60,936 nt of DNA from an uncultured bacterium (GTDB lineage Bacteria > Bacillota > Clostridia > Lachnospirales > Lachnospiraceae), in the NCBI GenBank assembly GCA_947243845.1, contig CAMXIF010000018.1, positions 1 to 60,936 of the forward strand. The letters run 5' to 3'. Positions 44,711 through 55,032 of the stretch are shown here, piece after piece. Both the position numbers and the translations under genes were made by a program. A model generated the notes under the pieces. It made no database searches and was not told where the DNA came from. It saw only the letters and a program-made list of their open reading frames with translations. Each line of letters starts with the position of its first letter. The stretch's first letter is position 1.

Positions 44711-45694
44711 CTAGAAATTCTCTAGAAGTTCCAGATAAAACTCATAATAATCTTTCCGTTCTTCTTTCATAAATTGGATGGCAGACTTCGGATGCTGGTT
44801 TAAAATCCCCGTCAAAAGATAGGGTACATCATATCCCCATGTTACCCCTGACTCCCGCAAGGGAACAATCTGCTTCTCCACAAAATTTAGAATCGGATTG
44901 ATATTATATTTCGGATTCTTCAAAAATCCTAACAGCAGTTCACTGGGGCAGTTGCCGCATCCCCGGCCCATACCACTCACAGTGGCATCCAGATAGCTGA
45001 CACCCATGATGATAACTTCCGCCGTATTGGCAAACGCGAGCTGCTGGTTGTTGTGGGCATGTATGCCTACTTTCTTATTATATTTCGCTGCTACCTCCAG
45101 GTATTTATCCGCCAGACGCCTTGCCTGCTCCGGATAGAGCGAACCATAGCTGTCCACCAGATAAATGGTACCTACGCTGCTTTGTCCCAGCAATTCCAGG
45201 GCAGCATCCAAATCTGTCTCGTTGGATTTGGAAATTGCCATGATATTGACGGTAGTCTCATAACCTTTTTTCGTACAGTCTTCAATCACCTCTACTGCCG
45301 CCGGGATGGTGTTGATATAAGTGGCAACACGCACCAGATCGATTGGACTGTCCTTCTTATTCAGGATATCCTTCCTAAAATCACACCGGCCAACATCCGC
45401 CATCACTGCAATTTTCATATCCGTCTTGTTGTCCCCGACAACAGCCCGGATATCCTTATCATCACAGAATTTCCATTTGCCGAACTTGTTTACATCAAAC
45501 ATTTCTTTAGACGCCTTGTAACCAAACTCCATATAATCAACGCCGGCCTTGATATTTGCAATATATAACGCCTTCACAAACTCATCTGTAAAAAAGAAAT
45601 CATTCACAAGACCACCGTCCCGCAAAGTACAATCCACCACCTTGATATCTGGTGCATAGGACATCAATGTTCTTCCTTTTGCTCTCTTTTCCAT
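44711..45694 (-). CDS. DRE-TIM metallolyase-family aldolase
   Basis: 327 residues from ATG 45694 (GAGAGG eight bases upstream; the frame is open further upstream). VVDCTLRDGGLVNDF near 15-30 carries the divalent-metal Asp and Arg of the HMG-CoA lyase/4-hydroxy-2-oxovalerate aldolase superfamily, and HAHNNQQLAFANT (about 210) supplies the metal histidines. The sequence differs from LeuA, MhpE and HMGL, so the acceptor and product are unknown. Starts 80 bases after tyrS, without an obvious terminator, hence probably under the Tyr T-box. Confidence 0.85.
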   Translation of the reverse strand: MEKRAKGRTLMSYAPDIKVVDCTLRDGGLVNDFFFTDEFVKALYIANIKAGVDYMEFGYKASKEMFDVNKFGKWKFCDDKDIRAVVGDNKTDMKIAVMADVGRCDFRKDILNKKDSPIDLVRVATYINTIPAAVEVIEDCTKKGYETTVNIMAISKSNETDLDAALELLGQSSVGTIYLVDSYGSLYPEQARRLADKYLEVAAKYNKKVGIHAHNNQQLAFANTAEVIIMGVSYLDATVSGMGRGCGNCPSELLLGFLKNPKYNINPILNFVEKQIVPLRESGVTWGYDVPYLLTGILNQHPKSAIQFMKEERKDYYEFYLELLENF

Positions 45695-45774
45695 ATCCGC
45701 TACCTCTCCATGCTTTCTCTCCGAATATACATATCCGTGTGGCCTTCCACAATCCTCCATATCTGCTCCGGCTT

Positions 45775-46998
45775 TTATGCCAGAATCTTCTTAAAGCTCT
45801 TTTTGCCTTTTTTGACAATAAAATCTTCTGCTGTAATATCCTCTTTGCTGTAAACAGTCTTGACATCGCCTACTTTTTCACCCTTAACGGACACACCGCC
45901 CTGCTCCACAGCCCGGCGGGCTTCCGAACGTGATGCTGCCAGTCCGGACGCTACCAGAATCCCCAGGATATCAATAACGCCATCCCTGAAATCCTCCTCA
46001 GAAAGTGTCACCGTTGGCATATTTTCCAGACTTCCGCCGCCTGCAAAAAGCCCTCTTGATGCCTCTTTGGCCTTCTGCGCTTCCTCCTCACCATGCACCA
46101 GATTCGTCAATTCATAAGCGAGAATTTCTTTGGCCTCATTCAACTGGCTTCCCTCCCAGCTGTCCATCTCATCAATCTGTTCCAAAGGCAGGAAAGTTAA
46201 CATCCGCATACATTTGAGGACATCAGCATCATCTACATTCCTCCAGTACTGATAAAACTCGAAAGGCGTTGTTTTGTTGGGATCGAGCCAGACCGCTCCT
46301 TTCTGTGTCTTACCCATCTTCTTGCCTTCGGAATTCATAAGCAGTGTAATAGTCATAGCGTAAGCGTCCTTGCCCAGCTTCCGCCGGATTAGATCCGTAC
46401 CGCCCAGCATGTTACTCCACTGATCATCCCCGCCAAACTGCATATTACAGCCATATCTCTTATAAAGTTCCAGGAAGTCATAACTTTGCATAATCATGTA
46501 ATTAAACTCAAGGAAACTTAAGCCCTTTTCCATTCTCTGCTTATAGCACTCTGCCCGAAGCATATTGTTGACGCTAAAGCAGGCTCCCACCTCCCTGATA
46601 AACTCCACATAATTTAAGTCTAACAGCCAATCCGCGTTATTGACCATCATCGCCTTTTCTTCTGAAAAATCAATAAACCGGCTCATCTGTTTCTTAAAGC
46701 ACTCACAGTTATGTTCGATGGTCTCTTTTGTCATCATGGATCGCATATCCGTACGCCCGGAAGGGTCACCGATCATGGCCGTACCGCCACCGATTAAGGC
46801 AATGGGTTTATTCCCCGCTTCCTGCAGACGTTTCATCAGACACAACGCCATAAAGTGCCCCACATGCAGACTGTCCGCCGTAGGGTCAAAACCGATATAA
46901 AATGTAGCCTTTCCGTTATTGATCAGATCGCGGATTTCATCAGCATCCGTCAGCTGTGCCAGAAGTCCTCTCGCCTGTAATTCTTCATAAATTCCCAT
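45775..46998 (-). CDS. tyrS: Tyrosyl-tRNA synthetase
   Basis: 407 residues. Class Ic synthetase with the HIGH-like LHVGHFMAL (about 44) and the KMSKS-like motif [10 protein letters not shown] (about 229). The C-terminal S4-like tRNA-binding domain starts near 335 ([16 protein letters not shown]). Length is typical of bacterial TyrS. The T-box leader upstream (47062-47400) ties its expression to uncharged tRNA-Tyr. First gene of a possible five-gene unit. Confidence 0.97.
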   Translation of the reverse strand: MGIYEELQARGLLAQLTDADEIRDLINNGKATFYIGFDPTADSLHVGHFMALCLMKRLQEAGNKPIALIGGGTAMIGDPSGRTDMRSMMTKETIEHNCECFKKQMSRFIDFSEEKAMMVNNADWLLDLNYVEFIREVGACFSVNNMLRAECYKQRMEKGLSFLEFNYMIMQSYDFLELYKRYGCNMQFGGDDQWSNMLGGTDLIRRKLGKDAYAMTITLLMNSEGKKMGKTQKGAVWLDPNKTTPFEFYQYWRNVDDADVLKCMRMLTFLPLEQIDEMDSWEGSQLNEAKEILAYELTNLVHGEEEAQKAKEASRGLFAGGGSLENMPTVTLSEEDFRDGVIDILGILVASGLAASRSEARRAVEQGGVSVKGEKVGDVKTVYSKEDITAEDFIVKKGKKSFKKILA

Positions 46999-47057
46999 AT
47001 TTTGTGTCCCTTCCTTTCACTTTTCTGATTGCATCATTTTCCTGTATGAACAGACGC

Positions 47058-47405
47058 AACAAACCCTCGTCCTGTATCAGGACGAGGGTTAAACTCGTGT
47101 TACCACCTAATTTCACAAACGACTCACATCGTCTGCCTCATCGAGTACAATCATTAAACAGCGCATATTACACTATTCAAGATGATACTTTCCTGCTATA
47201 ACGTGCAGCCTCCGTCATGACCTACTAAGAAAACTGTAACTGTCTGTCTCCCTCGACCCTACATCAACTCTATTCTGCCATGAAGCTCCAAGATGTATTC
47301 ATGAAAAAGTTCCCGCGCGCCTCTCATCCACCGGCTGCTTTCTGTCCGTTCCCTGATTCACTACTTGTTCTTATCAACGCCTGTCATATATTATTATAAA
47401 ACTTT
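47058..47405 (-). promoter_or_regulatory. Tyrosyl T-box leader of tyrS
   Basis: On the minus strand the leader ends with AGGTGGTAACACG (47096-47108), the T-box motif that pairs with the tRNA acceptor end, followed by the terminator hairpin AACCCTCGTCCT-gatac-AGGACGAGGGTT (47062-47090). The upstream stem I carries GAATACATC, whose specifier-position UAC (47295-47297) matches tyrosine. GGATGAGAGG- and AGTAG-like elements lie between. It reads through when uncharged tRNA-Tyr binds. tyrS begins 60 bases after the terminator. Confidence 0.92.
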
Positions 47406-47415
47406 ACTGCCTTAT

Positions 47416-47444
47416 AATGTATATGATATTTTTCTGTTTGTCAA
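47416..47444 (-). promoter_or_regulatory. Promoter of the tyrS T-box transcript
   Basis: TTGACA (47439-47444), 17-base spacer, TACATT (47416-47421); AT-rich TATAAT-like alternatives lie just after. Start is near 47409, which sets the leader length. Confidence 0.55.
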
Positions 47445-47493
47445 CTACTTTTTAATTCAAATTCCACAGCGATTCATTCTTCGCTGATCGCTT

Positions 47494-47925
47494 TTAATGA
47501 AGTCCTAAATCTTCTCCCGCTATCGTACCAATGCCGTCCTTTTCCAGAACCGCTGTCAGTCCTTCTGCATCCGCTACACGGAAGATCATGCAAGCCTGCC
47601 CATCCTTCTGCCCGAAAACAGAATACATATATTCTACATCAATACTGGCGTCAGAAATCACTCCCAGTACCTTACTCAAGCCGCCTGGCGTATCCGGAAC
47701 CGCCACTCCCACTACAGGGGTCATGGTCAGAATAAAGCCCTGCTCCAGCAAAATGGCAGAAGCCTTGGATGCATCGTCCACAATCAGCCGCAGGACACCA
47801 TAATCCGCTGTCTCTGCAATATTGATTGCCCGCATGTTTACCTGATTCTCTGACAGAATATGGGTAATATCCGCAAGCTGTCCCGCTTTGTTTTCCAGAA
47901 ATACAGATATTTGAGGTATTGTCAT
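47494..47925 (-). CDS. Tandem ACT-domain protein
   Basis: 143 residues from ATG 47925 (the ribosome site AGGAG lies 13 bases upstream, somewhat far). Two ACT modules (about 1-68 and 70-143) begin PQISVFLENKAGQLADI and TPVVGVAVPDTPGGLSKV. ACT pairs bind amino acids and regulate enzymes of their metabolism. Last gene of the ior/paaK cluster, so it likely senses aromatic amino acids, an inference from context. A weak hairpin (CAGCGA/TCGCTG, 47467-47486) lies just downstream. Confidence 0.88.
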   Translation of the reverse strand: MTIPQISVFLENKAGQLADITHILSENQVNMRAINIAETADYGVLRLIVDDASKASAILLEQGFILTMTPVVGVAVPDTPGGLSKVLGVISDASIDVEYMYSVFGQKDGQACMIFRVADAEGLTAVLEKDGIGTIAGEDLGLH

Positions 47926-47966
47926 ATTTATAACCCAGCTCCTTTCAATCATGTTCAAATTTCCAG

Positions 47967-49265
47967 TTAAATTTTACGCTTATCGATCACACGCACTGCC
48001 TTACCTTCACTTCTGGTAATGGACTTGGGCGCCACCAGACGTACCTTTGCATAGATGCCCAGCATAGCCTTGAGCGCTGACACCAGTCCTTTCTCCATCT
48101 CTGTAATCTTACCCAGATTATCAGAGAAGTTCTCAGGCGTCATCTCCACCATAACTTCAATCGTATCGGAATTATTCACACGATCCACAATAATCTGGTA
48201 GTTCGCCGGGTATCCCTGTTCTAACAGCACTGTCTCAATCTGGGACGGGAATACATTGACACCCTTGACAATCAGCATATCATCGCTTCTGCCCATGGGC
48301 TTGCTCATCTTCACATGGGTACGGCCGCAGGAACATTTTTCTCTGCTCAGGACACAAATGTCTCTGGTACGATAACGCAGAAGCGGGAAAGCCTGTTTGG
48401 TGATAGCCGTAAATACCAGTTCTCCCTTACTGCCTTCCGGAAGCACCTCTCCTGTGTCCGGATCGATAATCTCCGCTATAAAATGATCTTCATTGATGTG
48501 CATGCCTGTCTGTTCGCTGCACTCAAAGGAAACACCAGGACCACTGGTCTCCGTGAGGCCGTAAATATCATACGCCTTGATGCCCAGCTTATTCTGAATG
48601 TCCTGACGCATCTCCTCACTCCATGCCTCTGCGCCAAAGATTCCTGCCTTCAATTTAATCTTATCCCGCAGTCCCCGCTCATGTATGCTCTCCGCCAGAA
48701 AAGCCGCATAAGAAGGCGTACAGCAGAGAATGGTTGCCTCTAAATCCACCATAAACTGCAGCTGACGATCGGTATTGCCCGATGACATAGGAAGTGTCAG
48801 GCATCCCACCTTATGACTGCCGCCATTTAATCCCGGTCCTCCGGTAAAAAGGCCGTAGCCATAGCACACATGACAGACATCCTCATTGGTGCCGCCTGCA
48901 GCCACAATGGCGCGTGCGCAGCAATCCTCCCATAAATCCACATCATGCTGGGTATAAAAGGCCACCACCCTGCGCCCGGTAGTGCCGGATGTGGACTGGA
49001 TGCGAACACAGTCCTTCAAAGGCTCGGCCAGAAGTCCGTAGGGATAAGCCTCCCGCAGATCATCCTTTGTTAAAAAGGGCAGCTTGTGCAGGTCTTCCAC
49101 ACTCTGGATATCCTCAGGCGTAACGCCCTTCTCCTCCATCTTTGTGCGGTAGTAGGGTACATTGTCCCACACATGGCGCACCTGTTTTACCAGCCGCTCA
49201 TTCTGCCATGCAAGAATCTGCTCCCTGTCCGCAGTTTCAATCTCTTTTTGGTAATACCGTTCCAT
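47967..49265 (-). CDS. paaK: Phenylacetate-CoA ligase
   Basis: 432 residues. AMP-forming activation of an aryl acid to its CoA thioester. The phosphate-binding loop STSGTTGRRVVAFYT is near 90-105, YGLTETSGPG near 240, and the C-terminal KGVNVFPSQIETVLLEQG near 335. Length and order fit bacterial PaaK rather than long-chain acyl ligases. It follows iorB by 71 bases. Substrate may be phenylacetate, 4-hydroxyphenylacetate or indoleacetate; the sequence does not settle which. Confidence 0.93.
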   Translation of the reverse strand: MERYYQKEIETADREQILAWQNERLVKQVRHVWDNVPYYRTKMEEKGVTPEDIQSVEDLHKLPFLTKDDLREAYPYGLLAEPLKDCVRIQSTSGTTGRRVVAFYTQHDVDLWEDCCARAIVAAGGTNEDVCHVCYGYGLFTGGPGLNGGSHKVGCLTLPMSSGNTDRQLQFMVDLEATILCCTPSYAAFLAESIHERGLRDKIKLKAGIFGAEAWSEEMRQDIQNKLGIKAYDIYGLTETSGPGVSFECSEQTGMHINEDHFIAEIIDPDTGEVLPEGSKGELVFTAITKQAFPLLRYRTRDICVLSREKCSCGRTHVKMSKPMGRSDDMLIVKGVNVFPSQIETVLLEQGYPANYQIIVDRVNNSDTIEVMVEMTPENFSDNLGKITEMEKGLVSALKAMLGIYAKVRLVAPKSITRSEGKAVRVIDKRKI

Positions 49266-49336
49266 ATTTTTGACCTCCCGATTCTGTTTGCTTCCCGTTA
49301 ACTGTCACGCCGCCGCTTCACGGCATCTTACATCTT

Positions 49337-49909
49337 TCATGCACTCTGTCCAAGTGCAAATGCTTTTTTATTCATTTCCAGAAATTTGGGCGGTACACTG
49401 TGCTCGATTGCCTCCATCCACTCCTGTGTCGTAAACTCAAAGTGTTTGGAAAGTCTGCCCATCAACACCAGATTCACAGCCTTACTGCTCCCTGCCTCCT
49501 CTGCCAAAGTCAGAGCATCAAAGGCATCCACCTGAATCCCAAGACCAGCTATCTTTTCCACCAGATTCTCCGGATAAGATGCTGCTCCCGCGACCACGGG
49601 CATGGGATTGATCTGCTGGCTATTGACAATAATCCTGCCACCCGGTTTGACATATTCCGTATAGCGGGCCGCTTCCAGCAGTTCAAAGGAGAGTACGCAG
49701 TCCGCCTGTCCCTTGTCTATAATGGGAGAACACACCCGGTCTCCCCACCGTACATAGGTGACAACGCTTCCGCCCCGCTGGCTCATTCCATGTACCTCAC
49801 TGACTTTCACATCATATCCTTTTCCAAGAAGCAGACGTCCCAGCAGTTTACTGGCAAGCAGGGTACCCTGTCCGCCTACCCCCACGATCATAATATTTTT
49901 CGTCTCCAT
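49337..49909 (-). CDS. iorB: Indolepyruvate ferredoxin oxidoreductase, beta subunit
   Basis: 190 residues. Gamma-type subunit fold of 2-oxoacid oxidoreductases: NIMIVGVGGQGTLLASKLLG (5-24), SEVHGMSQRGGSVVTYVRWG. It forms the enzyme with IorA, which lies 14 bases upstream. AAGGAGG precedes the start. Cytosolic. Confidence 0.95.
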   Translation of the reverse strand: METKNIMIVGVGGQGTLLASKLLGRLLLGKGYDVKVSEVHGMSQRGGSVVTYVRWGDRVCSPIIDKGQADCVLSFELLEAARYTEYVKPGGRIIVNSQQINPMPVVAGAASYPENLVEKIAGLGIQVDAFDALTLAEEAGSSKAVNLVLMGRLSKHFEFTTQEWMEAIEHSVPPKFLEMNKKAFALGQSA

Positions 49910-49923
49910 ACGATCTGACCTCC

Positions 49924-51660
49924 TTACTCTTTCGCACCCAGGGCGTCAAACTTACAAAGCTGTTCACAGACGCCGCATCCTACACAGAGCGTTGCATCTA
50001 TCTTCGCCTTACCGTCCACCATGCTGATAGCCGGACATCCGATATTCATACATGCCTTACACCCCTTACACTTTTCCGGATCGGAACAGATTGGGCCGGG
50101 ATGTTTCACGTATTTTAACAAGGCGCAGGGACGGCGGGATATGATGACCGAAGGCTCCTTTTCTGCCAATTCTTCTTTGATAACCTTCTGACAGGTATCC
50201 ATATCGTAGGGATCCACTACGCGCACACGTTGAATTCCCACTGCATGGCACAGACTCTCCAGATCAATCTTCGTACAGGGATCTCCTTTCAGGTTATAAC
50301 CTGTGGTAGGATTCTGCTGATGCCCTGTCATGCCTGTAATAGAATTATCTAATATGATCACCGTAGCATTGGACTCATTGTAGGCAATGTTGATCAGGCC
50401 CGTGACACCGGAATGGATAAATGTGGAGTCTCCAATGACCGCCACAGTCCGTCCCTCCATCTCTTCACCACCTGCTTTGACAAAGCCATGAAGTCCTGAC
50501 ACCGAGGCGCCCATGCAGACAGTCGTATCAATGGCTCCTAAAGGCGCCACAGCGCCCAGTGTATAACAGCCGATATCTCCAAGAACCGTCAGGTTTAACT
50601 TCTTCAACACATAGAAGATACTGCGATGGGGACAACCCGCACACATCACAGGCGGTCTTGCCGGAATATCTTCCGCCAGACAGGTTCCTGTCTGCACCGT
50701 GCCGCCCAGCTTCTCCTTCACCAGATTCTGGCTCAGTTCCCCAATATTGGTAAACAGATCTTTTCCGGATACGGAGAGGCCCAGATTCTTACAATGTGCC
50801 TCAATAAATCCATCCAGTTCCTCTACCACCACCAATCTGTCAACCGTAGCAGCAAAATCCTTTATCTTCTGCTGCGGCATTGGCCATATCATACCCAGTT
50901 TCAACACAGGATAGGTATCTCCCAATGCTTCCTTCACATACTGATAACAGGTAGATGAGGTGATGATGCCACAACTGGTATCCTGTCCTGGCTCAATCCG
51001 GTTAATATCGGTTTGCTCCGCCCACTCCGTCAGGGCTTTCGTGCGCGTCTCCACCTCCGGGTGCCGTCTCTTGGCATTGACCGGCATCATAATATATTTA
51101 GCGGGGTTCTTCTCATACTTTTTCTGTTCAGGAACCACCCGTTCTCCTGTCTCCACCACACTCTGGGAATGACTGACACGGGTACACATCTTGATCAGGA
51201 CTGCCGTGTCAAACTTCTCCGAAAGTTCATAAGCCAGTTTAGCAAAACTGAGCGCTTCTGCCGAGTCAGAAGGCTCCAGCATGGGAATCTTCGATGCTTT
51301 TGCATAATGTCTGGAATCCTGTTCATTCTGGGAACTGTGCATCCCCGCATCATCGGCCACACCGATTACCAGCCCTGCATTTACCCCTGTATAAGAGATG
51401 GTAAAAAGAGGGTCTGCCGCAACGTTTAATCCTACATGCTTCATGGCGCAAAAACTCCGCTTTCCTGTAAGAGATGCGCCCAGCGCCGCTTCAAGCGCCA
51501 CCTTCTCATTGGGTGCCCACTCCGCATACACTTCCTCATATTTCGCTACACACTCGGTAATCTCTGTACTGGGCGTTCCCGGATAACTGGATACAAAGCA
51601 GCAGCCCGCCTCATAGAGGCCTCTGGCAACCGCTTCGTTGCCAAGCATTAGTGTTTTCAT
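49924..51660 (-). CDS. iorA: Indolepyruvate ferredoxin oxidoreductase, alpha subunit
   Basis: 578 residues from ATG 51660 (GGAGG five bases upstream). Oxidatively decarboxylates aryl pyruvates to aryl-acetyl-CoA with ferredoxin, or the reverse. N-terminal pyrimidine-binding domain (VARGLYEAGC), TPP domain with GDIGCYTLGAVAPLG (about 370) and GDSTFIHSGVTGLINIAYN, and C-terminal two [4Fe-4S] clusters CKGCKAC and CVGCGVCEQLC. Substrate loop residues cannot be fixed from sequence. Confidence 0.96.
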   Translation of the reverse strand: MKTLMLGNEAVARGLYEAGCCFVSSYPGTPSTEITECVAKYEEVYAEWAPNEKVALEAALGASLTGKRSFCAMKHVGLNVAADPLFTISYTGVNAGLVIGVADDAGMHSSQNEQDSRHYAKASKIPMLEPSDSAEALSFAKLAYELSEKFDTAVLIKMCTRVSHSQSVVETGERVVPEQKKYEKNPAKYIMMPVNAKRRHPEVETRTKALTEWAEQTDINRIEPGQDTSCGIITSSTCYQYVKEALGDTYPVLKLGMIWPMPQQKIKDFAATVDRLVVVEELDGFIEAHCKNLGLSVSGKDLFTNIGELSQNLVKEKLGGTVQTGTCLAEDIPARPPVMCAGCPHRSIFYVLKKLNLTVLGDIGCYTLGAVAPLGAIDTTVCMGASVSGLHGFVKAGGEEMEGRTVAVIGDSTFIHSGVTGLINIAYNESNATVIILDNSITGMTGHQQNPTTGYNLKGDPCTKIDLESLCHAVGIQRVRVVDPYDMDTCQKVIKEELAEKEPSVIISRRPCALLKYVKHPGPICSDPEKCKGCKACMNIGCPAISMVDGKAKIDATLCVGCGVCEQLCKFDALGAKE

Positions 51661-51692
51661 ACTTTCCTCCATTCCAAAGCGTTTATCGCTTC

Positions 51693-53243
51693 TTAAGACT
51701 GATCACCGATGGAATCTGTCACAGAAACTGTCACCTTCTTATGGTAACAGGAGAATATCCCCTCCAGTATCTTCTGGTCAGGCGCCTTAGTAAATATGCT
51801 TACCACAGGCACGATCGCAAGCCCCGCCAACATGCAGAAAGCGCCCGCGTTGATCGGCGACTGCAGGTATGCAGGAAAACTTGAACGGAAAAAGATATTG
51901 GCTAACATCACTACTGTAGAGAACAAAAAACTTACCCAGCAGGCCGCCTTGGTCGTACGCTTCCAATATAGACCATAGAGGAAAGGCGCAAGAAAAGCGC
52001 CAGCCAGCGCGCCCCAGCTCACACCCATGAGCTGCGCGATAAATGTGACATTAGAACGATATTGAATCAGTGCAAGCACTACGGATATTGCAATAAACAC
52101 CACCAGAAGAGCCCGCATCCATTTCACCTGTTCTTTTTCATCCATCTCCTTAATAATATTACCTTTAATAAAGTCCAGCGTCAAGGTAGAGCTTGATGCC
52201 AATACCAGGGAGGATAGCGTGGACATGGAAGCAGAAAGCACTAAAATAACCACCACCGCAATCAGAATCGTGGGAAGCCCTGACAGCATAGTAGGCACTA
52301 CAGAGTCATAACCATTGGCCGCAATATCTATCTTGTCGCTGAAAAGCCGGCCAAAACCGCCCAGGAAATAGCAGCCGCCCGCCACAATCGTAGCAAAAAC
52401 GGTGGAGATGATCATCCCCTTGTTAATGGCGCTCTCACTCTTAATGGCATAGAACTTCTGTACCATCTGAGGCAGTCCCCAGGTACCAAGGCTGGTAAGG
52501 ATTACCACGCCCAGAAGCCCCACAGGATCCGGTCCAAAAAAGGAATTGAACACACCCGGAGCTGCTGAGACCGTCTCGTCACTTACAGCCGCCAGCTTAT
52601 CAAGCGCCGCCAGGAAACCGCCTTGACTGTTTAACACTGCAATAACCACAGCTGCAATACCAAAAATCATAATAATACCCTGAATAAAATCATTGATGGC
52701 GGTGGCCATATAACCACCCGCTATCACATAGATGCCGGTGAGCACTGCCATCACGATTACACACACACTGTAATCAATATCAAAAGCCATGCCAAACAGC
52801 CGGCTCAGACCATTGTAAAGACTGGCCGTATAAGGAATTAAAAAGATAAAGATGATTGCCGAAGCCGCCAGTTTTAACGGCCTGCTCTCAAAACGCTGCC
52901 CAAAAAACTCCGGCATGGTGGCGCTGTTTAAATGCTGTGTCATGATACGGGTACGTCTTCCCAATACAGCCCAGGCAAGCAAAGAACCAAGAAAAGCATT
53001 CCCCAGTCCGGCCCAGGTAGCGGCAATTCCATACTTCCAGCCAAACTGCCCCGCATAACCCACAAAGACCACCGCCGAGAAATAACTGGTTCCATAAGCA
53101 AAAGCTGTCAGCCAGGGTCCCACATTTCTGCCTCCCAGCACAAATCCGTTCACATCGGTAGCATGACGGCGGCAGTAAAGCCCGATGCCGATCATCACCC
53201 CGAAAAATATGACAAGCATTAACAATTTAATAAAAAGATCCAT
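51693..53243 (-). CDS. Sodium/solute symporter (SSS family)
   Basis: 516 residues with about 13 transmembrane segments (first at 4-22). The SSS core motif is recognisable: FVLGGRNVGPWLTAFAYGTSYFSAVVFVGYAGQFG (about 35-70) and the conserved GGYMATAINDFIQG near 175. These transporters take up organic anions, amino acids, proline or pantothenate with Na+. It lies 32 bases before iorA and within the cluster, so it may import arylacetates or keto acids; the substrate is inferred. Confidence 0.9.
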   Translation of the reverse strand: MDLFIKLLMLVIFFGVMIGIGLYCRRHATDVNGFVLGGRNVGPWLTAFAYGTSYFSAVVFVGYAGQFGWKYGIAATWAGLGNAFLGSLLAWAVLGRRTRIMTQHLNSATMPEFFGQRFESRPLKLAASAIIFIFLIPYTASLYNGLSRLFGMAFDIDYSVCVIVMAVLTGIYVIAGGYMATAINDFIQGIIMIFGIAAVVIAVLNSQGGFLAALDKLAAVSDETVSAAPGVFNSFFGPDPVGLLGVVILTSLGTWGLPQMVQKFYAIKSESAINKGMIISTVFATIVAGGCYFLGGFGRLFSDKIDIAANGYDSVVPTMLSGLPTILIAVVVILVLSASMSTLSSLVLASSSTLTLDFIKGNIIKEMDEKEQVKWMRALLVVFIAISVVLALIQYRSNVTFIAQLMGVSWGALAGAFLAPFLYGLYWKRTTKAACWVSFLFSTVVMLANIFFRSSFPAYLQSPINAGAFCMLAGLAIVPVVSIFTKAPDQKILEGIFSCYHKKVTVSVTDSIGDQS

Positions 53244-53318
53244 TTATGATCACTCCTTTCTCACCCTACAAATTCCTGCCTTCAACACAACCCGCACAGT
53301 TGAAATGCCTTTCCTCTT

Positions 53319-54956
53319 TTAGTTCATAATCTGCGCCTCTACAAGGCTGCCATGACAATACCGCTCTCTGAGAACCGGCTTTTCAATCTTACCCGTAGGA
53401 TTTCTTGGTACTTTATCAAAAATAACTTTTCTTGGCCGCTTATAACGAGGCAGTTCCTTGCAAAATTCCATAATCTCTTCTTCTGAACAGGAGATACCCT
53501 CTTTCAACTCGATAATCGCTGCCGCAATCTCACCGAGTCTTGCATCCGGCAGGCCGATCACAGCCACATCCTTAATCTTATCATTCCTGCGCAGGAAATC
53601 TTCTATCTGCACCGGATAAAGATTCTCACCACCGGAGATGATGACATCTTTCTTCCTATCTACCAGATAGATAAATCCCTCCTCGTCCATCCGCGCCATA
53701 TCTCCCGTATAAAGCCATCCGTCCTTTAACACTTCATCTGTAGCTTCAGGATTCTTATAATAACAAAGCATGACACCCGGACCGTGGACAATAAGTTCTC
53801 CCACTTCGCCCTGTGACACCTCCTGCCTCTGCTCATTCACAATCTTTGCTTCCCAGTGATAGCCTGGTTTGCCGATGGCTCCCACCTTATGTATATTCTC
53901 CACGCCCAGGTGCACACAGCCGGGCCCGATGGATTCACTTAAGCCATAGTTGGTATCATACTGATGATGGGGGAAATGCTTTTGCCACCGCTGAATCAGA
54001 CTGGGTGGAACAGGCTGCGCCCCAATATGCATCAAACGCCATTGCTCCAGCAGATAGTGTCCCATCTCCACCTGTCCGGAATCAATCGCATCCAAAAGAT
54101 CCTGTGCCCAGGGCACTAACAGCCATACGATGGTGCACTGCTCTTCCGTAACGGCCCTCAAGATCCATTCTGGTTTCACACCACGCAGGAGAACTGCCTT
54201 ACTGGCCGTGATCAGGGAACCAAACCAGTGCATTTTAGCGCCCGTGTGATAGAGCGGCGGAATACAGAGGAATACATCCTCTTTCGTCTGTCCGTGATGA
54301 TTCTGTTCCGTCTCACAGGAAGAACGCAGGGCCCGATGGTTATGCAGGATTGCTTTCGGGAAACCGGTGGTGCCGGAAGAAAAATAAATCGCCGCATAAT
54401 CCGTCTCCTCAAGCGCCACAGGCGGCGCACTGGAAGAACAAAAGCCCATCAGTTTCAGACAATCCTCCGTATAGGAAGGCCCTCCTTTGCCTGGAAAGAA
54501 CATCATCCGTACGCCCGGCAGTTGATTCGCTATCACATCCATACGGCTGATAAATTCCGGCCCGAAAACCAACACTTCCACATCTGCCAGTTCCAGACAG
54601 TATTTAATCTCCTCCGAAGAATAACGGAAATTTAAGGGCACGGCCACACCGCCTGCCTTCAGGATTCCAAAATAGATGGGCAGCCATTCCAGACAATTCA
54701 TCATCAGGATACCCACCTTTGTCTCCCGCTTCAAACCACGGCTCAAAAGCAGATTGGCAAAACGATTGGCACGCCTGTCAAAATCCGTCCAGCTTAATTC
54801 CCTGCGATAAGGAGCCCCGTCCCCCGCACTCTCGATGAGACTTGCCTCCCGCCAGGTAACCGCACTATCACGCTCGTTAGAGGGATTCAACTCTACCAGC
54901 GCAGTATCCGAACCGTACAGACGGGCATTACGCTCCAAAAACTCTGTAATTACCAT
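53319..54956 (-). CDS. AMP-forming acyl-CoA synthetase
   Basis: 545 residues. Phosphate-binding loop YFSSGTTGFPKAILHNH (about 190-206), adenylate motif GWLYTGDMARMDEEGF (about 409), and C-terminal GGENLYPVQIEDFLRR and catalytic PTGKIEK (about 525). Family includes cyclohexanecarboxylate, medium-chain and aromatic acyl-CoA ligases, so the substrate is uncertain. It precedes the symporter by 75 bases. AAGGAGGAG precedes the start. Confidence 0.9.
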   Translation of the reverse strand: MVITEFLERNARLYGSDTALVELNPSNERDSAVTWREASLIESAGDGAPYRRELSWTDFDRRANRFANLLLSRGLKRETKVGILMMNCLEWLPIYFGILKAGGVAVPLNFRYSSEEIKYCLELADVEVLVFGPEFISRMDVIANQLPGVRMMFFPGKGGPSYTEDCLKLMGFCSSSAPPVALEETDYAAIYFSSGTTGFPKAILHNHRALRSSCETEQNHHGQTKEDVFLCIPPLYHTGAKMHWFGSLITASKAVLLRGVKPEWILRAVTEEQCTIVWLLVPWAQDLLDAIDSGQVEMGHYLLEQWRLMHIGAQPVPPSLIQRWQKHFPHHQYDTNYGLSESIGPGCVHLGVENIHKVGAIGKPGYHWEAKIVNEQRQEVSQGEVGELIVHGPGVMLCYYKNPEATDEVLKDGWLYTGDMARMDEEGFIYLVDRKKDVIISGGENLYPVQIEDFLRRNDKIKDVAVIGLPDARLGEIAAAIIELKEGISCSEEEIMEFCKELPRYKRPRKVIFDKVPRNPTGKIEKPVLRERYCHGSLVEAQIMN

Positions 54957-55032
54957 TATATGGCTCCTCCTTTTTACATGTAAATGTTATATCAGTTGTT
55001 ATGAATCTAATCCGTTTACCGTCCTTCATGTC

